NCBI GenBank assembly: GCA_029721435.1
Contig: CM056573.1
Location: 123,467,447-123,531,446, forward strand
Source: Gymnothorax reevesii
Taxonomy: Eukaryota; Chordata; Actinopteri; Anguilliformes; Muraenidae
Reading direction: 5' to 3'
DNA: 64,000 bases
Below the pieces are notes generated by a model that was not told the DNA's origin, made no database searches, and saw only the letters and a program-made list of their open reading frames with translations. The position numbers and the translations under genes were made by a program. How positions within the stretch are numbered: position 1 is the first letter of the stretch; each line of letters starts with the position of its first letter. Shown here in pieces: positions 32,480-43,337 of this stretch.

Positions 32480-34407
32480 AGCTGCTGTAAGTGATTTTTT
32501 TTTTCTTAAGAGTTAAATAGCTCCACGTTCTGATCGAGATCATTGATTAAGAATATCTGGTCCATAACACAGGTCTCTCAGGGACTGTGCTCTGCAATAA
32601 AGCAGAAAATAAAATTCTGCAGTTACCCACTGCCTCTATCCAATTAGGTGAGAGAATGCCATAAAGAGGCGGTCCTCTCTGCTTGTGAATACGCAGAGAG
32701 CTGAATATGTGTTTGCTATTTATTGGGTTCTGTGACGTCGGGGGCGATATCCTACAGTATCTGTATGTGGGTGCTTGACAACAGTTGAGAAGAAGAGCAC
32801 TTATCTTTGATAACCTTTGCAGAGGAAGCCTCTGATCCCAGCAGAGAGATGGCATACACATCAGCCAAAGCTCCAATAATCAGTAGAGAAACAGATGGAG
32901 TCAAGGAAGAAAAAACTGGAGATGGCCAAGAGCTGAGAGTGTATACATGGTGCCGCTTTCCGGAGGTGGAGAAAACTAAACAAATCTAAGGCCGGGTTCA
33001 GACTACAGAATTCTCTGGCCGTTTTATCCCCGATTCAGCCCTCCCAATAATTGGAGGAGAAATCTTGTCTGGGACCTTGGTTGGTTCCGATGTTCAGTCC
33101 AAATTATCTGGTAATGTGCGGGGCTTACCGATCCAATCTTAACCCTCCCGATTTGCTCACCGACTGATCGGGACTGCCCCGATAATTTTCAAACATGTTT
33201 GATATTTGGGAGTGAAAATCTGGATGATTATGTCATTACTTTCCGAACGGAACCACAATAGCCAATGAGAGACAAGACTCAAGCTGACAGAGCTGAATGA
33301 AGGTAGTTTGAAATGGCGACGGTGAGCAGACAGCCACAGCAATGTGTTGTATGGGTGCGTTGAACGGCTGACCGCGTCTCCCCAACCATTTTCTCACCCA
33401 GACCTGTTTCATTTTTTGTTTTCTCTTCTCACTGCAAGTGATCATAATAGCAAGTGTGTGCTTCATGTCACTCTCCACTTTTACATTTTTAAATCTCTGT
33501 GCTTCCCCTTGAGATCATGTGAGATCACATTGGGTGGAACACTGCTCTCTCTGGCACGATAGTCTTAACAATATCCTTTAGTGTGAAATGCACCATAATT
33601 TTCAAATCCTGTAGTGTGTACGTGTTTAAGATTAGACAGCAGATTATCTGTGAAGATTCTCCTTATGTGCGTAATGCAACCTGATTTCAAAATCGGTTAG
33701 GATTTTAAAAATCCTGTAGTCTGAACCCAGCCTAAGCGATGTGCCACTATCCTTGTGGCAGGTAAGACATGTTATACTCTGTAGTAGTTTTGCAGTTTTA
33801 TTTGACTCGGGTAGTCCTCTTGGTGGTTTTTAATCCTACTAATGTTAGTTCATAAATGTATAGTCGTCATTTGTGGCCGAATACAACTTGATAAGCTGCG
33901 TAACGACAGTAGCAAAACATGGTAGCAGTAGTTATTTGTTCTGACATGAGGCTATTGTGAAACTATGATGGTACTGGCATGTATTTATATGACACAAAAA
34001 ATGCTTTAAAAGGGCTAGCAGAAAAGTGTTTTTATAGACGATTGTGATTTTTTCTGTATCAACGATCTCCTCACAATATTCAGAAATGCCATTGTGCCTT
34101 TTACTGTTAGTATGGCTAAAGGACACAAACTAGCTTTAGCTAATACCTTCAAAAAGCCATTCATACCGAAGTTTCTGTATGGATGTAATGTATCGTTGGT
34201 CCATGTTTTCAGCGTGGCTCTCACATGAAAATCACTGAGAGTATTTGTTTATATTGTACTTATATTGTACCTGAGTCGCTCTCATGGGCGCTGCTTTCCA
34301 TCTCTACCTCTGTCGGAATCCGATACGTGTTCATGTGAGGCTTGGGGATGAGTGGTGGAGACTGCTTACTAAGGCCAGCTCAAATGACCAAATCAGTTAC
34401 AGCAGCT
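32480..34407. mobile_element. TTAA-flanked DNA element, 1928 bp, with nested MITE
   Basis: The left end AGCTGCTGTAAGTGATTT and right end AAATCAGTTACAGCAGCT are inverted with one mismatch. Both are bordered by TTAA (32476-32479 and 34408-34411). TTAA fits Kolobok or piggyBac; no transposase was found to decide. A 743-bp PIF/Harbinger-like MITE is nested inside. Confidence 0.82.
32990..33732. mobile_element. PIF/Harbinger-like MITE, 743 bp
   Basis: Left GGCCGGGTTCAGACTACAG; right CTGTAGTCTGAACCCAGCC (one mismatch). The 3-bp target duplication TAA is present on both sides (32987-32989, 33733-33735), as expected for PIF/Harbinger. No open frame of note. Confidence 0.85.
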
Positions 34408-34411
34408 TTAA

Positions 34412-35847
34412 GTATGGGTATGCAGTTCATTTGTTAAATTGGATTCAGATCAGAATTGTAAAATTCTAGTTCACTAAGTGTACACTGAGCGGCCAAACTT
34501 TGCAAGCAAGTTCCTCAAAACTTTGTAAATTTTTGTTAGAATCCTGTAATTCTAAGGTCTCGACCTCTTGAGAGGGTTGTGCAGGGAAGTATAAATCAGG
34601 TATTAGCCTCAGGGCTCATTTTTGTTCCTCAAATTTATATGAATTACTTTAGCCTCCTTCTGCAGCCAAGTGTCCAGAGTTTAAGTGGAGGTTTCCAAAA
34701 TATGGGTGTGTATACACGCTCTTTTCTGTTTTTGCTCTGCACCAAGACACATGATTCAACGCAACTGAAGATGAGACCTGGATTAGTAGGAACAGGTGTA
34801 GTTGTGCCGAGGTGAAACATTAATTCCTACGATGGCCCTTTTCAGATAAGATAGACCATCCACAGAATAAAGGAACAATCATATGATGACTAAAATGGAA
34901 AAATAATTAGTCACATTGTGGAGAAATGACAAATGAAAAATTCAAAATCTTAGAAACAATGCACTGAAAAGATATGCAAAATCTATGAAATATTATAATA
35001 GTACTGCATATAATATATAAAATATACAAAAATACAACATTTGGACTGATCATTTTTCCTTTGTGGTCTTCATATGCTTGGTAAGAAGCGTAAATCTTCA
35101 TTCAATGCCATATCCTTGGAGCTGAAAGTGTCCTTCACTATCTGGCTACTAACTGTTAAAACAGTTGAACACTTTATTTACAGTTAAAAGAAAGCTACCA
35201 AATGGAACATACAAAGATGATGGGGTCACTTCCATTTGCAGACTGAATGATGTATACACTCGCATCCTTTGTTGGGTATCATTGAGACACCCGCAAATGT
35301 CGCTGTGACATTGCAGAAATTCATTATATAAGAGCTAGATTGTTTCTAAGGTTACAGTTTACTGAAGAGGTGTCGAGAGAATCTAATTTTTAAAAAATGG
35401 GTGGAATGTGTATTACATGGAGTGGTATATAATTTTATTGTGTTGGTGTTTAGTCCCTTTTCTATATCTACCGTGTTTTAATTTTATCTTAGTAATGAGT
35501 TTTTGAATTTTTTTGACGCATGTGCTTATTTAAACTGTAATACCATGCATGTCTGTGTTTTCTTCATCTGGTTGTAGACTTAATGTTGCCTAAACATTGC
35601 CCATTGTAAGTGTATCCTGCAACTTTGACGGAAAGCCCTTTAACTCATTCCCTATGGATTCGTTTTATATAAAATGGTTGCGTTGCATACTTTTCCTGAA
35701 AATTACACCATATAAACACACATTTAGTTAAATGTCTGTATTTTCAAAATAAAGGTTTTTAGCAGGTTCAAATGCAAATATCAAACTAGCAGGGTCATTT
35801 TGGGTATTTGTAACATCATTCCAATTGTGATTTTGGTTGACTGCTAC
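34412..35847. other. intergenic, nothing recognised
   Basis: AT-rich intergenic sequence. No gene, RNA or repeat was identified by eye. Confidence 0.5.
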
Positions 35848-35995
35848 CAGTGTTGGAGTCGAGTCCACCCAATCCGAGTCCGAGTCTGAGTCCCTACCTT
35901 TTGAGTCCGAGTCCGAGTCCTTGGTAACCGAGACCGAGTCCAAGTTCAAGTCACAGTATCCGAGTCCGAGTCTGAGTCCTCGAGTCACTGTGCAA
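35848..35995. repeat. (GAGTCC)n hexamer array next to a hAT-like end
   Basis: Degenerate GAGTCC/GAGTCT units start directly after CAGTGTTGGAGTCGAGTCC, whose CAGTGTTGG resembles a hAT terminal repeat. It lies about 1 kb downstream of the hAT transposase C-terminus and may be the subterminal repeat of that element. The opposite end was not found. Confidence 0.75.
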
Positions 35996-36416
35996 ATTTG
36001 GCATGTACCGTTTAATGTGAACTATGACCAGAATGTTAACAAAACTACCTTTTACCTTTATGACATCATTCATGTTTCCTTGCAAAACTATTCTGGAAGG
36101 CCATCATTGATGCAAACACATCTTTTGGAACAGAATTTTCCCTAGCTTTTAGGCAGCAGTCATAAGCAGGCTGCTTCCATCTGTGAACTGGTTAGTCAGA
36201 TAAATTTTTACAACACTCCAGCCTTTAACACGTAAGTGTAATATAATGTCCTTACGATTTAATGTATGCTATTAGTTACTCAGAACATGAAAAAATAGGA
36301 GAGTAAAAAGGAGTGCTGTAACAGGCAAATTAAATTTTGAAACGACCACTACAAGAATTGTCGCCAGTTTAGGCAAGTTGATCGCAAATGAGTCTTTGAA
36401 CATTGATTTTACACAG

Positions 36417-36431
36417 CCCCCCCCCCCCCCC
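36417..36431. repeat. C15 homopolymer
   Basis: Fifteen consecutive C, prone to sequencing and assembly error. Confidence 0.9.
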
Positions 36432-36972
36432 GGTCCACTAAGTGCCAGCCAAGGTTTTTTGTGCAAGATCTGTGAGGACATTGCTTCTAGTAGAAAGCAG
36501 TCCTGAAATGACAAACATAATAGATTACATGTTGGTTAGGCATTAGTAAATTTATAGCCTAATTATGTCAGGCAATTTATTATAAACCCCCTTGACAATG
36601 AGACATGGTTTATTTTGCCTTAAAAACCATGTTAAAACAAGGAATGAACTATTTTAATGGAATTTGCAGAACCTGTAAATAATTATGTGAATATAATTAT
36701 ATACATAAGAACAAGAAGTCCAAATCTCAATGGCCCCCCTTTTTTATCCCCAAAATTATTCAAGAGATGTTTCTCACCTAATTAGCACAGTTTTTCAAAA
36801 ATTTTAATATCATGAATATTTATTAGTGTAAGGGGGGGGCGGCATTCAGATTTGGACTTGGGTAGTTCTTGTTCTCATGTATTCCTAAAAATGTGTGAAA
36901 AACACCCACAGCAGCCTTCACAGCTCCACGTAATGCAGTTATTGCACGCACTGTGACAAGTGCAACATGGCT

Positions 36973-39900
36973 CTACAAATCATGTTCGTTACACTTAAGA
37001 AACATTAGGGTTTCCATCATCTTTGATGACAGACTGGTCCGTTGTGTTCTCATCAGGATCCCCCCTCTGCTAAAGATCCGCTCAACAGGGGCACTGCTGG
37101 CTGGGACGTTGAGAACCCTCATTGCCAGAGAGTGCAAGGATGGGTACTTCAATCTGGCATGTTTAGATTGCCAGAACTTTATTGCATCCACCTCCAGCAT
37201 TGCCGCCTCCCTCCAGATATTTGGCCAGCTGGACCCTTGAGGTGTCCCTGTCCCCACTCCTACTTCTTTTTAGGGTGCTGCGGTATTTTGCCGCCAGTCG
37301 ATAAACCTTCTGTGGGGGCACCTCTTCCTCACTGCTGGCACTCTCAGCGCCCTCTGCCCGAGTGGGTTCTTCTGCATCCGAGCTCAGTGCCTCCGCTTCG
37401 CTCATTACCACTTCTGTAGGGGAGAAAAGATTCATCAATTTACTGATTTGTCACAAGGCTGTTTATTATTATTTGAACTGTAGAAAATGAACTTGCATCT
37501 GAATTCAAACTGTCAAGACATTTTTCTGTCACCCTTTTTAAAAGCTTGGGCATTTCGCCTCTTAGGTTCCACCACATAGGTGCAAAAATACCCTGTGATC
37601 AGTAATATCACTAACTAGTAACTATCCCCTTCTGTTACATCTTTTGGTACAGACCACACCCTCTTACAGTGCCCTCCATAATTATTTGCACCCCTGGTTA
37701 AGATGTGTTCTTTAGCTTCTAATAAAAGTTTTAAATAAAGTTTTTTTTCTAAATAATATAGGACCACAATGAAAAAAGAGGAAAATCCAACCTTTAATTC
37801 AAGTGCATTTATTCAGTGGGATAAAAATCCCACATTAAGAAATAATTCTTTTACATCAAATCATGTGTGCTACAATTATTAGCACCCCTGATGTTAATAC
37901 TTTGTACCCTTATGCCAACAAAACAGCACTTAATCTTCTCCTATAATGTTTCAAAAGATGGGAGAATACAGAAAGAGGGATCTTCCACCATTCCTCTTTG
38001 CAAAATGTCACTAATTCATCCAGCGACCTGGGTCCTCTCCTCTGCACTCTCCTCTTCAGCTCACTCCACAGGTTTTCAATGGGGTTGAGGTCTGGGGACT
38101 GAGATGGCCATGGGAGGAGCTTGATTCTGTGTCTGGTGAACCATTTCTGTTTATATTTGGCCACATGTTTAGGGTCATTATCTTGCTGAGAGACCCAGTG
38201 ACGACCCATCTTCAGCTTTCAGGCAGAGGCCACCAGATATTGATTTAAAAATGTCCTGGTATTTCAGAGCGTTCATGATGCCATGCACCCTAACAGGGTT
38301 CCCAGGGCTTCTGGAAGAGAAACAGGCCCACAGCATCACCGATCCTCCCCCATACTTTACAGTGGGCAGGAGGTGCTTTTCTGCATACTCATCTTTTGTG
38401 TTCCGCCAGACCCACTTAGAGTGTTTGTTGCCAAAAAGCTCTATCTTGGTCTCATCTGACCAAAGCACACGGTCCCAGTTGAAGTCCCAGTACCACTTAG
38501 CGAACTCCAGATGTTTGCTTTTATGATGGTGAGTGAGAAAAGGTTTTTTCCATGCATGCTTCCCAAACAGCTTGTTAGCATGTAGATAGCGCCTGATGGT
38601 TGTTTTGGAGACTTGTGACCCCAACATGCTACCATTTGTTACAATTCTTTAACAGTGAGCTTTGGAGAACTTTTTATCTCTCTTACCATCCTCCTCACTG
38701 GCGGCAAAATAACCTTGTGTCCTCGCACAGGCTTGTTTACCACTCTTCCAGTTGTTTTAAACTTCTTAATGATTCCTCTGACAGTAAATATGGGCAGGTG
38801 CAGGCGAGTGGCTATTTTCTTGTAGCCATTGCCTGGCTTGTGAAGGTCGACAGACATCTGCCTTACTTGAATGGTTTGTTCCTTTGCATTTCCCATGTTG
38901 AAGAGTGGATAAGAGAAATGGCCTCTGTGTCACGTCATATTTATACCCCAGGAAAACAGGAAGTAATGATTTACGGATCAAATGTGCCTAGATACTCTGA
39001 TCAACTTTTTAAACTACTGTAGAAATGACAGAAATACTTCAATTACATTAAATTCATAGGAATTAAATGGGGTGCCAATAATTGTGGAACAAGTGATTTT
39101 ATGAAAAAGAATCATTTTTTAGTCAGGGATTTTTTTCCCCTTAAAATTCATTTGAGTTGAAGGTTACATTTCTCTACAATTTTCAGTGTGAGAGTATGCT
39201 TCTGCAATAAAAATGTAATTTATTTTAAGGTTTTTAACTCATCTTAACCAGGGGTGCCAATAATTTTTGAGGGCGCTGTAGAAGGACCAGAATATCCAGT
39301 AGTAACATGTTCCATTTTTAATTCTGTGACATGACCCAGCCTGGAGTCAAATTGACTCAAACTCTGGTCCAACTGATGCAGCACCCTGCGGGCTGGGGGT
39401 GATAAAATAAAATTGCATAAGCATAGGATTGTGTAAGGCTGACAAGGATTGCACTGAATACCCAACTAACTAAGCAAGTCACTCAATATATTAGCTGTTT
39501 TCTTACCTGTCAGGGTATCTTTCACATGCTGTCTTTTGGCTTTGTTGGTGGCAGCTGCAGACCGATCACTGGTGCCGATGACATCCACATCCACCCAGTG
39601 CATTGCATACTGGGGATCCAGGATGGCCGCCAGCATGTACAATCTTTCTCCGAAAGGTTTGTCTCTCACTTCTCCCTCGGTGTTGGCAGCTAGTGAATAT
39701 GCCTCTGAAACGCTTCATTAAAGAGGCCATCAGTGCCTTGACCAGCGGCTTCAGGGACTTGGCTTCTTGGGCAAACTTCCGAAGATGTGACACCAAATCA
39801 AGAACGACTGTACTGATGGTGATGCATTGGTCTCCTGTAAAAAAGGAAGAAATAAGGGATATAGGATTACTTTGATAGACATGAGCAACAGGTACTTGCT

Positions 39901-41818
39901 GCCATCTTATTAGACATTTAGGGCATGGGTTAGCGACACCTCAAGTTCGTCAACACGTATGTGTATGCACTATGCAGTGTCTTCAAGTGATAAAAAATTA
40001 CAAGGTAAGGGATGGGAGCACATTAGGGGTAGTTAAGTGTGATGCATGCTCACTTGATGCTGTCTGCATTGAAAGGGACCCCAACTTTTATAGTAAAGAT
40101 GAGCCTGTTGAATGATCGCAGGTGATAGCATCACATCAAGAAGTATCCAGATCTGCATTCTTATCAGGCATTATCATAGTTTCAAACCTTTGTGCTGAAA
40201 ATACATGAAAGGTTTTTGACTCACGCACCAATGTGCTCGATAGACATATTCTTACCAGCCGAACCTCATGTCTAAAGCTCCAATACTAACTAACTGACTG
40301 GATAATGTTGCTTAAGTATTTATTTGCAAGTGTCTATGCTGTTTGTAGTATATTTTTACTGAAGCCATTTAGAAGTCTCATAAAAACATCTCTTGGTCTG
40401 ACCCCTCATTTAAGTAATATTGAGTATCAAATAAAAATTTTACCTTAAGTCAGATTGGTCGCCTCTGCAATTGGTTCCAGGATCTGACACATTTCCGTTA
40501 GCTGCAACCACTCTCGATGGGTGATGGCAGTGTGGCGAAACTCGTTTGTGTCCCAGAAGTCATTAATTTCTTGTTCGTCAAACGACAGCAGAGATTTAAA
40601 TTGTTGGAAGGTCGAGTTCCATCTTGTTGAATTGGCCGCTGGGATGGTATGTCCCTCTCCCTTTCCACATCTCTCGTCAATCCGAGCAATATAAATGAAC
40701 AATACAAAATGGAATAACAACATCTTCTAGCACGTTTACATCAGGTGGTGATAACTGCATTAGCGATATCAACAACTAATCACCACTCCATTTGGATAAA
40801 TGGCAGGTAGGTACACTGTAGGAGGTTTAACAACGCACCAACACATCTGTGTTATAAAGTGTCCTCAAGCTGAAACAGTAACAGGTCCTTTTAGTCACCT
40901 CTTGCAACGGGCAGGGAATACCTTGGGGCCATTCTACTGCCCGGAACCCTCTAGGGGGCAGTTAGGGAGTACAGAGAGTATGACAGATGCACTCACTACC
41001 TTGGTCCACTCCATTGGATTAGGAAGGGGTGTGGTAAACTGGACTAAACAAAGCTAAGGTATTGAAATTTAGGATCATTGTACACATCAAGGTGGTCAAC
41101 AGATGATTTTTTATAAAGCACTTGCCAGGCAGAGAATAGATTTTATACCAGGCTTAGCAAGGGTTCAGGCCTGGATACTGCACTGTTAGTCAGCTATAAA
41201 CCATCACCAGGACACAGATTAAGGCTGATCTTAATGTAAAGGCGGGGGTAATTAACACCCAGACATCAACATACTAATATCTACCCCTCTTCAAGCAATG
41301 GAAATAAAGTACCAGGCTCAAGGACACAACATGGACTCAAACCACTGGATTGCTGGCTCAACACATTAGCCACTACGCACATACTATACTTGTGGGTGTG
41401 TTTTAATGCACCAGGATACAGTTCTTCGTATGTAGCTGTTAAGGCATGTGGCAGTTGCTCGATTTAGAAAAAGGATTACTAGTACTCATTATTCTTTGAA
41501 AACAGTACTCCTGTGGAGTAATGTGGAGATCTTGCATGACTTGGCGATGGCACTCGCAACAGTTTTCGTCACTCGCATCCCGTCGTTCACCAACAGCTGC
41601 AATGTGTGCGCAAAGCAGGACACACGCTGCTTCGAACTGACACAAAGTGTTTGGTGGACAGGCTCCAACTCTTCCTCTTAAAGTCCCTGCCAGAGATCCT
41701 CGTCCCTCTCATCCATCTGGTCTGCATTCTCCACCTCAACTTCTTCGTTCTCCACCGGGAAACGCACCTGGAAGGCTTTTTTCATATTTGAGGCATTGTC
41801 AGTGACAATATAGTCCAC
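36973..41818 (-). pseudogene. hAT transposase, multi-exon, inactivated
   Basis: Minus-strand pieces in order: 41818-41486 (VDYIVTDNASNMKKAFQ, FAHTLQLLVNDGM), 40690-40445 (IPAANSTRWNSTFQQFKSLL, EPIAEATNLT), 39840-39509 (CITISTVVLDLVSHLRKFA, RLYMLAAILDPQYAMHWVDV) and 37420-36973 (EVPPQKVYRLAAKYRS, RVLNVPASSAPVERIFSRGG, the hAT dimerisation domain). Several boundaries look like real splice sites (acceptor CTTTCAG at 41819, donor GTAAGA at 39508). Breaks: an in-frame TAA after DLWQGL, TAA where the EATNLT segment joins the next, and frameshifts near 39700 and 37210. The N-terminal BED finger was not found. A complete-ended Tc1 element occupies the intron between the last two pieces. Confidence 0.85.
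37667..39278 (-). mobile_element. Tc1-like transposon, 1612 bp, both ends present
   Basis: TA duplications at 37665-37666 and 39279-39280. Ends start CAGTGCCCTCCATAATTATT and, inverted, CAGCGCCCTCAAAAATTATT, sharing GCACCCCTGGTTAAGAT inside. Minus-strand transposase: helix-turn-helix part 38896-38639 (MGNAKEQT, GYKKIATRLHLP), DDE part 38627-38178 (WSDETKIELFG, YGGGSVMLWACF) and 38209-37910 (QDNDPKHVAKY, SPDLNPIENLW). All three catalytic residues are visible, but frameshifts near 38635 and 38210 split the frame, so the copy is dead unless those are sequencing errors. Confidence 0.93.
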
Positions 41819-42164
41819 CTGAAAGTAAACATTATAGAAAAAAATATTTTTGGGTATGACTGTAGTATTTGATTATTTTGGTATATTGTTTTATTTCCCA
41901 GGCACATTTTGGAACCTATCGCGTGCAGCTTCAGTAAAAGCAATATAACTTGTTCAGTTTACATGTGTCTCATTGGACATTTATCCATACACAATACGGC
42001 GAAGCTATTCTGACGTTTTCGCTTTGGTCCAGCCCACATGTCGTCTGCTCTAGTTTTCTTATATCTCTGTGGCTATGGCTGATACCACTCAGAGCCTCGT
42101 TTTCAAAAACGGAAGACGCGCAGATCGTTTCAAATTCTGCAACTTGGGATTTGTCTACTGCGTT
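41819..42164. other. intergenic, nothing recognised
   Basis: No gene or clear repeat. The 5' end of the hAT element is expected in this direction but no matching terminal repeat was seen. Confidence 0.45.
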
Positions 42165-42451
42165 CATTGGGTGCATCTCAAAGCATAGGCTGCATTTTTA
42201 GGGGTCATCGCTCACTTCAATTCACTAAACTGACATTTAGGGTCAGGGATAAGGTTAAATTTAGGGTTCAGTTTTGGGTTAAGGGTTAGAGTTAAGGTTG
42301 ACATTAGAAAACCAGCGACAACTCACTGAAACCAAGGCCGTTTAACCGAGATGAAATTACGTTACGTCAGTTCAGCAGATAGATTTACGTGACGACCCCT
42401 AAAAATGCAGCCTTCTTAGGATGCAGCCTAGGCTTTGAGATGCTCCCACTG
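42165..42451. mobile_element. MITE copy 1 of a tandem pair
   Basis: Left end CATTGGGTGCATCTCAAAGC; right end GCTTTGAGATGCTCCCACTG, inverse of the left with two or three changes. GGCTGCATTTTTAGG inside the left arm is mirrored by CCTAAAAATGCAGCC. The centre has degenerate TTAGGG/TTAAGG/GGGTTA units. CA(G/C)TG ends suggest hAT, but this is not proven. Confidence 0.75.
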
Positions 42452-42749
42452 GCCGTTTCTCAAAGCCTAGGCTGCATCCTTTGAAGGCTGCATTTTTAGG
42501 AATCGTCACTTACTTCCATCCGCTAAACTTACGTTTAGGGTAAAGGAAAAGGTGAAATTTAGCGGTAGGTTTGGGTTAATGGTTAGAGTTAAGGTTAACG
42601 TTAGGTAAACCAGTGACAACTCACTTAAACCAACGCTGTTTAACGGAGATGAAATGACGTCACGTCAGTTCGGCAGATGGAATTAAGTGACGACCCCTAA
42701 AAATACAGCCTTCAAAGGATGAAGCCTACGCTTTGAGATGCACCCACTG
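42447..42749. mobile_element. MITE copy 2 of a tandem pair
   Basis: About 303 bp, same layout as copy 1 and overlapping its last bases (CACTG). Right end GCTTTGAGATGCACCCACTG. The order of internal blocks matches copy 1 throughout, including the TTAGGG-like centre and GTGACGACCCCTAAAAAT arm. It ends 235 bp before the rdh14 start codon. Confidence 0.75.
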
Positions 42750-42983
42750 TCTGTGATTTTCTGTGTCTGTGAAGCCCATAGAGTGGTCGAGTTGTCGCAG
42801 GTTTCATTTTTAATTTGCAAAAGATATTTATTTTGAAAATGGCCATAAATGAAATGGCATGGTTAGCCTCACACAAACGAAGACTACATTACCCGTACTG
42901 CATTGTTTTTAAATCGGGGAGCGTTCTGGTTCTTGCGGTTCCTCGACAGAACTGTAGGCAGCCGTTAGGAGTTGGTAGCATTG
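42750..42983 (+). promoter_or_regulatory. probable rdh14 promoter/5' UTR region
   Basis: Sequence between the MITE pair and the rdh14 ATG. No TATA box recognised. An in-frame TAG at 42966-42968 closes the frame upstream. Promoter role is inferred from position only. Confidence 0.35.
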
Positions 42984-43337
42984 ATGTCTGCAGCAATATT
43001 TTTGGCAGCTGTACTTGGCGGCGGGGTAGTAATCATCGCTCGCTGTTTATTTTCTAGGCGTGCAGTCGTCAAGATGTTGCACTATCAGCCTGGTATGATG
43101 CATGGGAAAACTATTATTATAACCGGAGCGAATAGCGGCATTGGGAAGGCCACAGCAATGGAGCTGGTCAAGCTGCAAGCTCGTGTTATCATGGCGTGTC
43201 GTGATCGACAGAGAGCCGAGGAGGCCGCGCAGGAGATTCATAGCGGGGCCGGGCCTGAACAGGGCGAAGTCGTTATCAAACACCTGGATCTCGCTTCTCT
43301 GAAATCCGTGCATCGCTTTTGCGAGGAGATTATCAAG
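42984..43337 (+). CDS. rdh14: rdh14 coding exon 1
   Basis: 118 codons, [20 protein letters not shown] through FCEEIIK, donor GTAGGT, phase 0. Contains the membrane segment, the TGxxxGxG cofactor motif and the [12 protein letters not shown] and LDLASL segments. A TTG four codons upstream was not preferred over the ATG. Confidence 0.95.

Noticed and set aside
42165..42749. Interstitial telomere
   Set aside because: TTAGGG-like units are few, degenerate and sit identically inside each MITE copy.
42972..42974. TTG start for rdh14
   Set aside because: Non-ATG; the ATG at 42984 gives the expected N-terminal anchor.
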